A stretch of 64,000 bases of DNA from Polyporus tsugae (GCA_024305745.1 JAHRBS010000008.1:1488001-1552000), one strand, 5' to 3'; counted from the first letter of the stretch, positions 49,705-62,192 are shown. The notes: generated by a model not told the origin, from the letters alone. Numbers and translations: made by a program.

Positions 49705-49930
49705 CGCGAAACCTACTCGCTCGGCATAGCCGAACATGAGGTCCTCCAGCCGGACCTGAGCATTTCCGGAGGGTCTCAAGGTCATATTACGTCTACGTAG
49801 AGGGGGTCGAGCAAAGCCGGGAGTATGCGCGCTGGAAGCGTCTTGCGGATCAGGTCTCCCTACAACATTGCGTCAACTCAGAGTCACAGAAGACAAATGA
49901 CAAAGGACTCACCCATTGGAATTTCCTCAT
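49705..49930 (-). pseudogene. Family S copy 7, remnant
   Basis: The minus strand keeps the exon-1 end (coding for EEIPMG, already altered from EFEWG), the intron, and exon 2 through DLIRKTLPARILPALLDP and YVDV. It then jumps to a piece equivalent to YAERVG near 49720 and stops where the RMD1 fragment begins. Too damaged to code for the domain. Confidence 0.7.
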
Positions 49931-50636
49931 CGGATTTTTTCGGAGGATAACAAGTACTCGCCTGCGGAAGCGGCGACGACGAAGCTGTCGACCGTCCACC
50001 GTCCACATTCCACCCCGTTCGACATAACAGTGAGAGAGCTCACCGAGCACAGAGCTCCGAGTCGAGGCGCTGAGATTGAAGTGGCGCCGGTCGTTGAGCC
50101 TGAGGTTGGTAGACCAGGTCTCGAATGCAGTGTTCTGGCGGAGAGACGTTACCACGTGGGGACTACGGGTACCGTCGGGTAGGAAGCTTGAATCCGCTCT
50201 CCCAGGAGACTCCCACACAGCTCCCACATTTCTCTGAGTCTTATGGTCAGGCCTGGTTGAGACGCGCAGGTATCCATCTGCATGCAGATAAGTACATTGC
50301 CTGCCGGTGTATGGCCGATGTATGCGTACCAAATCTAAACCTTAACTGATCGCCACCGTCCGAGGGCTTGATATGACCTAAAGGTGTACGTGCGGGGGCG
50401 ATGGAATATGTTGAGTTCGAGGGCTCACCGCTGATAATGACGTAGACACGCCAATTCCATCGATTTGGTGGTGAATATTGCAAAAATACGTTGACGCGTG
50501 GATTGCGACCACGTACGGATGTGGGCACTAGGTGACATTGTGACAACAATGAAGAACTGACAACATAATACAAAGAGATGATAGCAACGACGACAGATGC
50601 ACATGACAGCGATTGAACAACGGAATGGTATGACGC

Positions 50637-51361
50637 CTAATACTATCTAATTGTCAGAAAGTGGCCACTGGACGGTGCAAGCAAACGACGTACGTCCAAG
50701 TTATGATCGAGAAACCACATCATCTCGTATTCCTCCCCGTAGTCCATATCGTCAAGCAAGTCGCAGGCTTGATCCCACATCTCCCTTGTGACACGCCCGA
50801 TCTCGTGGTTGGACCAAAACGTGAGGGTACTTGTGGGCTCTCCCTCCTCTCCCCAGACGAGATTCAGGTCTAGCTTGATCCCGGACTCCTTCTGGAACCA
50901 TACCTCCAGATTCGCCCACGTCTGGAACGTGTCCAAGTCTCCGGCTTTCGCGCGACCAACCCGCCTAGTATAGTAGCGTGCGAGGCCCATGCGCTCCGCG
51001 TAGGCGTAAACCAGCCTGGGGACAAAGGGCACTCCGTACCAGCACAGAGGAAGCCGGGTGGGGTCGTCCACATCAACCCAGAGGGGATCGAGCCAATGCG
51101 GAAGGGTGCAAATGGGAAGTGTTTTTCGGACGAGATCTCCCTTCAATACCGCATTAGTGACTATACCACGCGAAGGAGCAGAAGTTGGCTACTTACCCCC
51201 CATACGAAGTTCTTCATTGGTACCTTGAGATGGCCAGACTCCTCGTCTAGGGTGGAATCATGTGTGGAAGGGTGGATATCAGCGTTGGAAGGAGCTTTTT
51301 CCTCCGAGGTTGAGGCCGGGAAGTGGACAGGTTCTAGCTCCGGTGCAGTAGCAGGAGGCAT
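50637..51361 (-). CDS. Small unknown protein, family S copy 8
   Basis: Exons 51361-51197, 51140-50694 and 50642-50637 give 205 aa. N-terminus MPPATAPELEPVHFPAS, ending MKNFVWG. Domain: DLVRKTLPICTLPHWLDP, RLPLCWYGVPFV, YAERMGLARYYT, GDLDTFQTWANLEVWFQK, LDLNLVWGEEGEPTSTLTFW (three residues longer than other copies), DYGEEYEMMWFLDHNLD. Last exon TAT TAG. Head-to-head with nuclease-like gene II, 628 bp apart, as copy 6 is with gene I. Function unknown. Confidence 0.8.
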
Positions 51362-51754
51362 GATCGTCGTTGGCGCGTGCAGTGGTTGAGGGAAAGCACA
51401 AGTTCAGTTCAAGTTCAACTGCGGGTGGATTGTTGTCATACAAAGGGAGAGGAGAGCGCCATTCCCACCATCACATGACCATTGAGGCAGGAGGTACTTG
51501 TTCGGACCCACTGCTACTTTGCTGGCACTGCTACAACGGGAACAATGACTCGCCATGACTCCCCTCACAATAACTCAAGATAATCGCGGTGAGAATTTAG
51601 GGCACCATTTACTGTGTCCTTCCATACAGAGCACTAATAAAGCCAAAAGGCGATACGCCGCGGCGCCCCAACTTGAAACCCGGCTGGCAGGCGACATTTC
51701 CCGGCATGCAAGTTTAGAACCAGCTGTGCTCTGGCCATCTGATCAATAATAAGA

Positions 51755-51760
51755 TATAAG
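51755..51760 (+). promoter_or_regulatory. Probable TATA box of nuclease-like gene II
   Basis: TATAAG, 235 bases before the ATG at 51990, followed by a probable leader intron (GTAAGC at 51898 to CAG at 51959). Same layout as in gene I. Confidence 0.45.
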
Positions 51761-51989
51761 GACGGGTGCTTGCAAGTTGCAACGTGTTCCCATATAACTT
51801 GCGCCTTCAGTACCCCAACCACCCGCTGTTCAGCCCCGAACTCCCCATCATCATCGCTCTTGTAGCTGATGCCTTTACCTCTTCGCTTTTGATAACGGTA
51901 AGCACTTCGAGACGCATAAGTATTACATGCAAGAGTAACTCATCAGTGTACAACGACAGTAGACCCAGGTACTGCATTTCACGCCTAGC

Positions 51990-54909
51990 ATGTCTAGTGC
52001 CGCGCCAACTCCAAGCCACAAGTGGGAGGAGCTCCTGGTCAGTCTCTCCCAATCATCGTCGAGATAATGGCACGCAACTGAATATTCATCCCGTTTCAGG
52101 CCGACAAGGATGTCGTAGTCCTGACGAAAACCACCTTCTTTCGGACAGTCAATATCCTCTTCCGGTTTGCCGAGGCCCCACCTCGACACACTTGGGAGTT
52201 CTTTCATTACAGGCCATGGGAGTACATCCTCGGGACGTGGTGCACGACTGTGGATATCGACGCCTCTGCGCTTAGTTGTGGTGCGCAACACCCCTTCATT
52301 TATCGCGACGATGAGACCCTCCGTTATGCTCTCCCCGACTACGTTTTGATGTCTCATGGTTCCGATGGCGAGGGTACACCGGATGCTTGGCTCGTTCTAG
52401 TCGTAGAAATCAAAGCCTTGCCAAAACTCGACACCGACACTGAGGCAGCGCGGGAAAATGCGCGAGATACCTTCCACAAGACATGGAAGCAGCGGACGAA
52501 TCAGGCGAGGCTGGCTTTTCAAGATCATCCAGGCCAGCAGGAAGTCCATATCGTGATGGTTGCGGGGACGTGGTTCGCCCCTTACGTCTACGAGCGGTCG
52601 CAGCTGATGCCAGACCCGGCCCATGAGAGGGCTCAGTCGCTACCCGAGTCGCCCCCACGTCGGAACAAGTGGCGGAAGGTGGAAAGTGCGTTTTGCGATA
52701 CTAGCCGCCGAGTGACCCATGTACTGACTACAGTCGATTTTCCCAATTCCAGAATCCTTCCATCGCCACGACAAACTTGTGCCAAGGGATGAATTGACTA
52801 TCAAGCTCACTGACGCTCAGAAGGACGCGTCATCTTCCGCTCCGGTAGGGGATAGAGGCCAGCAGCGGACCCTGCGACCGAGCAGGGGGAAGCGAAAGAG
52901 AGAGGCAGAACTTAACGCTGACCCGCATACAACCACACCAATCGTCAACCACGTTTTTCAACTCGGGCCAAACGGCGAGAGGAATGCCTTGAACCCTTGG
53001 TTTCTTTACTTACTTGGGCAGATGAAAGAGAATCTGCAACGTGCTCGGGGCGAACTTAGGACGCAGAATTCCTGGTTCGACTGGCCTACGGACACCATAC
53101 CAGAAGGTGACGGCCATGTGGAAGGTTTCGTCCTGCCAGCAGCTGGGGTAAGCCAGTATCTTCGTTCATGATGGCGTATTCTTTATCTTCTAACCATCAC
53201 CTCACAGCGTCCAGCACCGAAGATCGAGGTTCAGGGCGTGCGCGAAGTCGTGCGCCTCGATGAAGACCCAATCATGGTCAGCGTTCCTTCGACCCCGGGT
53301 AACAAGCGCGAGGCTCTGAACACGGTAACTTCCCTCTGCTGTTTCTCGCCTGTTTCAAATATGAAGGATCTGAAAACGACGCCGTCTAGATGCAGTTGAA
53401 CGCATTACTATCGCCTAGGATACATCGGACGCCTAGAGCTTTCGGTGGTGGCATGGACGTTCCCCCAGCTGGCCCGGAACTTGAAGGACCGAGCGACTCG
53501 GAAGAAACGCTGTCGGCTCAACACCCGGAGACGGATCCCAGCGAGTCGGACTTACAGTCGGACGACGCTGCGACTCCGAGAGCCGATCGTGGTCTGAGTC
53601 GCCCATCTCAGGGCTCATCCTCGTACCGCGATGCGCGAGAGTTGAGTCCCAGCGACGCTTACCTCGAACGCCGACAACACGGACCTCTACATCCTCCCCA
53701 GTTCCATCCCGCCCCGCCCGACTCGTCCCCGCCGCATTTCACCCCCCAAAAGCAGCTCTTGTGGTTCGACACGGCTGACGAGAGCGACTCAGAACCCTTG
53801 GCTGGTTACGACGTGTCCGGTCCAGCGCCCTTTCCACGACCTGCATCCGCGCCCCCGACGGCCTCTTCACCACCCCCTCACACATCCCATAGTCCGACCG
53901 CTGTAGACTCGACCTCTCGTGGTCATGAGCCTCGGCCCGGTGGCCATTTACACCAAGACCATGTCAGCCGCCCTACCCCGCCTTCTCGCCCCCACCCGCC
54001 CCTTCGCGGAGCTCCGCCCCTCCGCGGAGCCCCAGCCTCCCGCAGGTTCCAGCCTCCCGGTGCTGCCCGTCGAGGGGCACCAATGCGCCAGCTGACAGAG
54101 AGGATGGGCGACCTCAACGTCAGCAGTGACGGCCCCCGCAAGACAGCCACTGCACGCGAATGGCACCGTAAACCACCCACCAAGGACGAGCTGCTCCTAC
54201 TCGCTATGAATGCACCCCGCGGAGCGGACGGCCAACGGTCCCGCAAGCAAGCTTACCTCAACGCGGGCATGACTGAGGACCAAGCTGCCCTCGCGTGCCG
54301 CCGGTTCGATGACGTCCATGCAAGCAAGGCCACGGGCAGCGGCGGCAGTGGCACCACTACAACATTTGCGGTCCCTCCGCTCCATACCCAGCGGCGTCCT
54401 GCTATAGACACGAGCGGCGGCGGCGGCGGCGTTGGCCAGCTGGCCCGCTCTGGGGGAGCGACAGGACCGTCGACTACATCCGGAGGGGCGAGTGCGAGTG
54501 CGAGCCGTCCTCCGCCCATGGATAGGGCTTCCGAAACACAAACGGCTAGCCGCAGCGAAAGCGACACCGAGTCCGAGTCGTTGAATGACCACTTCCCGGA
54601 TGACGCTCCCAGTCCAACAGTGGTTCTGACGCCAGCATCCGTGCCCCCGACACCCTCGTCACAGGCCTCTGACACACCTCGGGACCTCGAGTCGGTGGAC
54701 TCTCGCGATCATCGTGTTGGTGGTGGTCCTCCCATCCGACGAACTGATCCTGTACGTGTCTTGTCGATACATTGTCCATCTGCTTGAACGTTCATTGACT
54801 TACGGCACGTTATTTTTCATTGCAGAGCTCCGCTCTGCCGGGTCCAAATCCTGATCCCGGACCATTGGGCACAAATGCAACCAGGAAAGGGAAGGAGAGG
54901 CAGAGGTAG
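51990..54909 (+). CDS. PD-(D/E)XK nuclease-like large protein, copy II
   Basis: Exons 51990-52037, 52100-52685, 52753-53147, 53208-53324, 53390-54751 and 54826-54909 give 863 aa in frame; exon count and phases equal those of copy I. The N-terminal domain keeps Asp in ALPDYVLMSH and ExK in VVEIKAL, then NQARLAF and TWFAPYVY. The block NPWFLYLLGQMKENLQRARG is also kept. The Pro/Ser-rich exon 5 is shorter and has one helical module (TKDELLLLAMNAPRGADGQR, YLNAGMTEDQAALACRRF); the second module of copy I is absent. C-terminus RKGKERQR. All three predicted catalytic residues are present in both copies, arguing for a retained function after duplication. Confidence 0.75.
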
Positions 54910-55324
54910 TCAGAGATATTATTGTCAACGACGATGTTCGGTGACCGGGGTTCGTTGCATTGTTCTGCTTGTTGTGTGTGCCTGTATCTTGCTCTGGAAA
55001 TGTTGTCGAGAATGCAATCAACCATACCAATCATACGCAGTGTGCGGCAAACCAACCGGTATCCGCTGATGCATGAACCAACGAAGGGCATCGAATCTTA
55101 CCGAGGTGAGGGCACCGATGCGCCCCCAAAGCCCCACTGATCGAAAGTAGAAGCATCAGGATTCTCTTAGGCGACACCCAGGCATCCTAGAAAACCCTCT
55201 AAGATTACAATCCAGATGAGAAAAATACAAGAAGGGATCCCCAGGCCGAAACATCTCGAACTCCGCAGCAGACTACGAACCGACTCGAATGCTGGGCACG
55301 AAGCGCGCAAACAGGGCGAACAGG

Positions 55325-57233
55325 CTACATTGGAGGAAGTCCACGCGCGATCCGGTCTAGTGCTGCGATCGCATCTTCGCGCGACATGCTGTTCAGCACT
55401 TGCGCAGCTGTGAGCGTTAGCGTCGTCTCGGAGCCCATGGTAGCATGCACGACGAGCCGCGCGATAACTTCGCCCTGCCGTTAATATGCAGGTCTCAGTG
55501 TTTGGGTGAGGAATGGGAGATACAAGTGTGCACGTACCACTTCGACTAAACACGCCACCACGATGAGCCTAACGTAGCGGTTAGTCCGCGAACTCGGAGT
55601 GCGACACGGGTCTTGCTTACCATATGATGATCCACGTTATCCGGTCCATAGCGTTGTTGTTCAGGTGGTCGTGGATCGCGCCGAGCTAGACAATACAATC
55701 AGCTTGACGTCATCGTCCACTAACGGCAACATAGTGACCACGCACCAAATCCTCGGCAACAGCAATCTTCTCGTTCAACACCTGCACCCGCGGCCCGATC
55801 TCCAAATACTCTCGTACCGCATCGTACAGCGCCTTCAAGCTCGCCTCGTCCCAGAACAGCTCTGGCACATCCAGGACATTGCTCACAAGGTTCACGTCGC
55901 GCCTCAACGTGAACAGTCTGCCCGTCAGGCGGAGTGCGTCCTTGCGCTTGAGTGAGAGCACGCCCGTCGACGCGAGCTGCTGGGGGATAGAGCGCGTCTG
56001 AGGGGAGGAGAGGATGCGCGCGGCAAGGGACTCGTAGTGTGCGAGGAGGGTCGACTGTGCGAGCGCGTGCGCCACGGAGAGCTGGAGGAGGTGAGAGTGC
56101 GTTTTGAACGTGAAGAAGTCGTTGAATATCCGCGGGAAGGCGATGTTGGGGTCGTGTGCGTAGTGAAAGTCTTCGACCTCCCAGTCGTCGTGAGGAATCT
56201 TTCGGAGCATGATGCCCGCGGCTTCGACGTCCTCGATTATCCCCAGCTCCTGATCCTCCCGGAACCCGGAGAACACGAGTACTCCGTAGTCGAAGAAAAT
56301 GGCCTCTGCGAAATTCTGTTCCTCCTGGGTCTTGGCGCGCCGACGGGTGGTCCGCGACCGCGTTGAACCCAGGCCACGCTTCGGCGGCATAAGCATGGCG
56401 GGATGGACATCCTCCGCGCTCAGCACGATATGTTCCGACCCTGAAGGTTGTGCAACGGACGTTGACGTATCTTGCGACTGTAGTGTGAGTGACGATGGCA
56501 TGGCATGTGGGGCGGTCTCGAGAGATGCAGAAGGCACGAAGCCCTCCAGGCCTGGTGAGGTTGATTCCTCAATGGAAGTGAAGTATGAGCCTTGATAGCC
56601 CACTTCTTCGGCTTCAGACAGACCCGAACTTGGGTCCTCTCCCCCTGGAGAGGCTGCAGGCCCTGAGGACCGGATATTCGATCCAGCGGCGTATCCTGGC
56701 AGCAGGGGTAGGTGGTACATCTATCTCCCAGCTCAGCCGCTCTGATTCAGCAAAACATTCGAGTAGGTACTCACCACATACATTGCCTCGTCAAAGACTC
56801 GAGGCTTGACGTTGTGTTCCCGCTTCAAGAAGCTAGCAAGGAGCTTCATCCTGAACCCCTCCGCAAGACAGTACGCGGTGATACGCCTGTAGCCCGCCTT
56901 CTCGCGCTGTTCCTTACTCATTCGCTCTCCTGCGCTCTTGTGCTCACGGAGACCTCTGTCAGTCTCGTAGCCATGCAGCGCCTCTTCGTCCGTGTCTGCT
57001 TCGGGCGGTGGGGGTTTGGTCTGTGGGGCGGAGGGGAGTACGACAAGCTTCTGGGTGGTCTTGGATGTGCGTTGGGTCTTGGATGTCCCTGTCACGGGAT
57101 TCATGAGGCCTACACCGGAGACTGAGGGTCTTCTAGCAAGTGGACGGGTGGTGGAAGACGGATTTCGTGTGGGCCGTGTTCTGAAGGTTGTTGGCGATGT
57201 TGCAGGAGGCCGTGGCGCGGGGGGATTGGACAT
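55325..57233 (-). CDS. RMD1: RMD1-like DUF155 protein
   Basis: Exons 57233-56775, 56720-55746, 55685-55621, 55568-55538 and 55474-55325 give 559 aa in frame. The N-terminal half is basic and low-complexity. The DUF155 core contains YRRITAYCLAEGF, YHLPLLPGY, then after a long Ser-rich insertion FFDYGVLVFSGF at about residues 295-306 and a helical C-terminal part (LYDAVREYLEIGPRVQVLNE). A C-terminal membrane segment is split over exons 3-4 (ITWIII, WLIVVACLVEV). Yeast Rmd1 is linked to sporulation and the human relative RMND1 acts in mitochondria; location here is inferred. Its last exons were duplicated to 49.4-49.7 kb. Confidence 0.88.
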
Positions 57234-57502
57234 GCTGAAGTATCGTTCCGATTAATGGTACCGTTTCCACGACCGATGGCACGTCCCAGCTACGAGATTG
57301 GTCTTCTAATTCAGTGTCGTCGGGGTGGTGCTCGACGAGGCAGGTAAGTAGTGGCGGACAGTGTACGAGACGCTCGTTGACGTCCCTCCGTTCATTTCGG
57401 ATGTCTTCGAGCGCCTCAATTCCCTGATTTTTCGCCTCAGTGTGGGATTCTATCTGCCCTCTCTCCAACCTCCCTCCCGATTCTCTCGTTTTATCACCTA
57501 TC

Positions 57503-60500
57503 ATGACCTCCGGGGCACTGGGTCTCAAGCGGAAAACAAAACCGTCCGCATCATCTATCGCAAAGCGCCTCAAGACAAAACATGTACTGACGGACGACTT
57601 GCCGTGGAAGAAGGTCTCGAAACCACGCGAGGTTACGGCCATGGATGGCTTCTTGGAGCTGGAGGAAGTGGACGATGTCGACGTCGTATTTGAGGAGACG
57701 GATACTGGGAGGGTGGTCAAATTCAAGGTGTGTATGCGCATTGGAGTAACACAGAACTCTTTGGACAGAAGTTGTGCACTAGGTACGCGAGGGGGATGAA
57801 AGCGACGATGATCCGGAGGCAGCGCGAGGCACTGCTGGAGAGTCGTCTGCGGTAACTACGGAGAAGGTGGATATCGATGCACTTCCTGAGCCCATCGACT
57901 TCAACAGTGAGTATAGTGGTTTGTCCAAGGCCTCTTCTGACACCCCTGCAGCCAAGTCGCTCCTTCCGGAATGGAGTCCATTTAAGCTCCATCCTCAACT
58001 CGGACTTGCCCTGTGTGCGAAGAAGTTCACGAATCCGACGCCTATCCAGGCCCAGACACTTCCACTCGCACTGAAGAACAAGGATGTCGTCGGCGTTGCC
58101 GAGACCGTACGTGTTCAATACCCTTAGCCTTCTTGCGATACTTGATCTTATTCTGAACACAACCACAGGGCTCAGGAAAGACGCTGGCCTACGGTCTGCC
58201 GATCCTGCACTACCTCCTCACGGAGGCGTACTCACGACCTATCCCGAGCAACAAGACTAGACGACCAGTCCGCGCGCTCATCCTCGCCCCAACGCGCGAG
58301 CTCGCCCTACAAGTATCCTCCCACCTCAACGCTTGTCTCTCATCCGTCGATATTGATGTGTCGAAGAACGACGACAACGAGGCCACCACCACGTCACAGA
58401 AGGGCAAAAACAAGGACAAAGGCAAAGCTAAAGCCAAAGCCCCTGCGGAAGAAAAGCCGAAACACCCACCCCTTGTGAGCGTGGCTGCGATCGTCGGAGG
58501 CATGTCCGCGCAGAAGCAGCGTCGAATACTCTCACGGGGCGTGGACGCGCTCGTCGCAACCCCTGGCCGGTTATGGGATATTTTACAACAGGTAGGTCAT
58601 GCGATACCAGCTACCGAGACGGGTTAACACATTGACTCAGTTTATGACAGGACGACGAGTTAGCGAACCAGATCGAGTCGTTGCGTTTCCTCGTGCTTGA
58701 CGAGGCCGACCGGATGATTGAGTCTGGGCACTTCGCTGAGCTCGACAACATCCTGCGTCTGACGTTGCGTAAATCAGAGTGAGTCCCTTGTCATCCTTCA
58801 TTCTTCTCAAGCCCATCTCAATGCTGCCGTAGCGACGAGGTCATCGAGTCAGAGAACGAAGAATCTGAAGCCGAAGATACCAAGGAAGGCGTGCGTGCCG
58901 GCGAACTCCAGACCTTCGTCTTCTCCGCCACGCTCAGCAAAGACCTCCAAAAGAACTTGAAGCGACGCACTCGTCCTAAACGGACGAAGAAGAACGCCAA
59001 GCCCGCCTCGACGCTCGACGAACTCCTTCTCCGGCTCGACTTCCGCGACCCGTCCCCCGCAGTCGTCGACCTCGCTCCCGTCGGCACCGTCGTCGCAACT
59101 CTCAAGGAAAGCAGAGTCGACTGCCTGGCAAATGACAAAGACGCGTACCTCTACTACTTCCTCTTACGCTACCCTGGACGCACCCTCGTCTTCCTCTCTG
59201 CGATCGACGGCATTCGGCGACTACTTCCTCTCCTAGCGCTGCTCAACATCCCTGTGTTCCCTCTGCACTCTCAGCTCGAGCAGCGCCAGCGGCTGAATAA
59301 CCTCGACCGGTTCAAGAGCACGCAAAACGGCGTACTTTTGGCGACCGACGTCGCGGCGCGCGGGTTAGACATACCAGCGGTGGACCACGTCGTGCACTAT
59401 CAGGTGCCGCGCACAGCGGACGCGTACGTGCACCGGAACGGGCGGACCGCGCGCGCGATGCGGCGGGGGTTCTCGCTCGTGATGTGTGCCCCAGACGAGA
59501 GGAAGCTTGTGCGCGCGTTGATGCACGGTCTCGACAGACGTACGTTGTGCCTCTTTCGTACGATATCGTCGTGTGATCTGACCGCATGCTGTAAATTGAA
59601 CAGAAGAGGAAGAGATCGCGGAGATGCCGGTGGAGCTGTACATGCTTGACAAGCTCAAGGCGCGCATCCAGCTCGCGCGCCAGATCGACAACGCGCAGCA
59701 CAAGGCGAAGAAGGAGAAGCACGAGCGGAACTGGCTCAAGGAGGCAGCGGAGGCGATGGAGATCGAGCTCGACTCGGACCTCGCTAGGTGCGTCTGCCCT
59801 CCCCCACTCTAAGACTCGTCTTCAACAACCGTGCTCACACCGATTCTCTCTCGGCCGGCGCAGCGATGACGACGAGGGGCCCACGAAACATCAGCTCAAG
59901 GCAGCGGGTGCGAAGGTCGCGGGGCTGAAGGCGCAACTGAAGACGATGCTTGCGCAACCGCTGATCGCGCGGGGCGTATCGACGCGGTATATCACATCGG
60001 GCGTACGCTCGATCGCGGACGACATGATTGCTGGAGACTGTACGTGGTTTCCTCCCCCTTCGTGACTCTTGCTCGAACGTCTCTTTTCGCGAGAACGTCA
60101 ATTTTTGTGCCCGATTGTCGGTGAGGCTTCTCCATGGAGGCGTCTTGGTGAAGTGTCTCGGGATGGCCAGATGCCGCTGTCCGTTTCCCCCCGATAATGC
60201 GTCTGCCGCAGGCTTTCGTCGGCGTGCTATAGCCGTGTGGTCAGGTTACTCGCCGAGAGTTCCAAGCACCACTTCGAACATCTCCGATTTGGGGGGTGCT
60301 TTACCAAGTGGCAGCTCCCATCGTTTTACCCTTCTTCCGTGAAAGCTCCTTCGTCATTCCCTGAGGTCGTTTCAGGGTCGTATTTCGTCATCCCCTGTGC
60401 TGCGTTTGAACGTTTGGCTGACGGCATGTGTTATTGCATGGCTTTGTGACAGGTCACGAAACGATGGTAGGGATTCAGAAGGTCGAGGCGGGCGACGACC

Positions 60501-60589
60501 TGGTCCCTGCCAAGGTGCGGAAGGCGAAGAAGGGTCCGGTGAAGCAGGAGTACGAGGAATGGGCGGGCATTGGCGGGAGCGAAGAGTAG
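57503..60589 (+). CDS. MAK5: DEAD-box RNA helicase MAK5 (DDX24 class)
   Basis: Nine exons give 752 aa in frame: 57503-57727, 57783-57906, 57952-58106, 58169-58591, 58651-58778, 58833-59539, 59604-59787, 59864-60039, 60453-60589. Q motif [16 protein letters not shown], Walker A AETGSGKT at residues 166-173, [20 protein letters not shown] at 326-329, [15 protein letters not shown], then [20 protein letters not shown] and HRNGRTARA. The inserted Lys-rich linkers after motif Ia and the long C-terminal coiled region are typical of Mak5, a nucleolar helicase for 60S ribosome assembly. The last intron (413 bp) is unusually long. ATG 57503 is the first start that gives the basic [14 protein letters not shown] leader. 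Confidence 0.92.
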
Positions 60590-61204
60590 TTTGATGACCA
60601 ATGTACGTGCTAAGTACAGTGCTATATATCCTTTCGATCCCCCCCCCCCTCGCAAATGTCATCCCGAAGAGTTGGTAGCAGGCTCCGACTTTGCGAAACT
60701 TCAGGCCTCCCTCCTATTGTCGCCACATATCCTGAAACCTCAGAAATGCAGCGAATATGCTGGCTCTAGACTGCGTCTTTCGAATCCGAGATCGAAAAGG
60801 GGGGATGGGTTTACGGCAGAGATACGGACCGGCTGGAAGACAGACTCGTCCTCATGAAGTGGTGCATAGTGACTGTCGAGTGGCTCAAGCTAGGGTCGTT
60901 CATTGAACTGAATGCTCATGTATCGTGCCCGACGTCCCAATGCTTCAGATTGTGTCAGAGTATTCGCGTACCCTAGCTCCTCGAATTCAGGTAAGACGAT
61001 GCCCAGCTTGAGGAACTAACATCCATCTACTTGGAACATACGAATTATGTTAACTGTTTTCGTAACCTTGAGGCACCTTTTACATACACAGGCAGACATT
61101 GAAACCCAGCCTCCACAAGATAATTTCCAGAAATGCATGCACGCACAGCTCCGACGCGATACCAAGCGAGAGCGCTATCTAACAACCGAAACCATCCCCA
61201 CAGC
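60590..61204. other. Convergent intergenic of MAK5 and the GNAT gene
   Basis: 3' flanks of two convergent genes; short frames only, nothing recognised. Confidence 0.5.
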
Positions 61205-62192
61205 TTAAGCAGTGTGAGTCGACGAGGTAGAGCGGGAGGAGGCCGTGGGAAGCACGAGAAGAAATTCGTGGCCTTCTCTCAATATGCCAACAGGCCACTT
61301 GTTCTCCGCGACGTAGCTGCTGAGAACTTCCTCGGGCTCACCATGATCGACATAAAAAGTCGTGTTGACTAGAGAGATGGCGCCGTCGTCGGCAGTCTCA
61401 AATAAGGAACCCTTCAGCTGCGCCTGCCGCAGGTACTTGACAGTTGAGTTCTGGAGGGCCTTCGGAGCGTTCTCTTGGATATACGACAAGCTAATACTGG
61501 AGATATCCTGGTCTGAAGTTAGAAATTCAGCCGGGGGCTCTACGTAGAGGGTGAGTAAAATGACTGACCCAACATGTTGCAAAGCGTATGACAGGCAGCG
61601 GGGTGGGTGGAGGCAATGCCCATCATCACGATACCAGCGAACCAGGAACAGGTTGTGAGTTCCCGGAGGAGCGTCGTCGCGATGTGCTTCCTGCGCTCGT
61701 TGGCATCGACTACAAGCTGAGTGATCCACCCAATTTTTTCTACAAACAATTTTAGGTGCATTGATGACGTGGGATAGACATGAACACACCTGTTCCAGAT
61801 GCGGCGGGCCACGTTGTCGCGAAGGCTTGTCCCACAAGCCTTCCGTCTTTGTACATCATGCTAATGACGGTGTTCTCGGGGTCGCCGCTCAAGCACTCGG
61901 CCCGCAGCTTCTTAGGCTGCATCTTGACGCGAATACCTGTAAAGACAGCTTAGAAAAAGGAGAAGAGTAAGTAGTTTGCTGAATACTCACCCGGTTTCAG
62001 AGGATTGGGAGCGCTGGAACCCCATATGCCATAGTTTTCGGAGAACAGCGCGGCACATTGCGCGAGCTGCTGGTCTGTGACCTTGTCACCGAATACGATG
62101 TGGGGCTTCGGGAGAGGTGTAATGGACTCTCCGGGGAGGGAAATGGGTGAAACGGGGAACTGAGGGCTGGTATGCAGTGGTGGGGAGGTCAT
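61205..62192 (-). CDS. GNAT-like acetyltransferase
   Basis: Exons 62192-61991, 61936-61790, 61739-61569 and 61512-61205 give 275 aa in frame. The core shows a GNAT layout: VISMMYKDGRLVGQAFATTW (strands), then WITQLVVDANERRKHIATTL, the acetyl-CoA pyrophosphate-binding strand and helix, then ASTHPAACHTL. The usual R/Q-x-x-G-x-G/A reads RRKHIA, lacking the first Gly. The third intron begins GTCAGT. Substrate unknown; similar fungal proteins are annotated only as N-acetyltransferase domain proteins. The C-terminal third (ISLSYIQENAPKALQNSTVK onward) is family-specific. Confidence 0.75.

Larger units (their letters stand above)
50640..55845. repeat. Segmental duplication unit II
   Basis: Family S copy 8 (-), nuclease-like gene II (+), 3' flank, and the 3' third of the complete RMD1 gene (-). 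Counterpart of 44270-49700. Similarity with unit I ends inside RMD1 exon 2 at about 55845, which marks the breakpoint and shows that this unit is in the ancestral setting. Confidence 0.75.
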
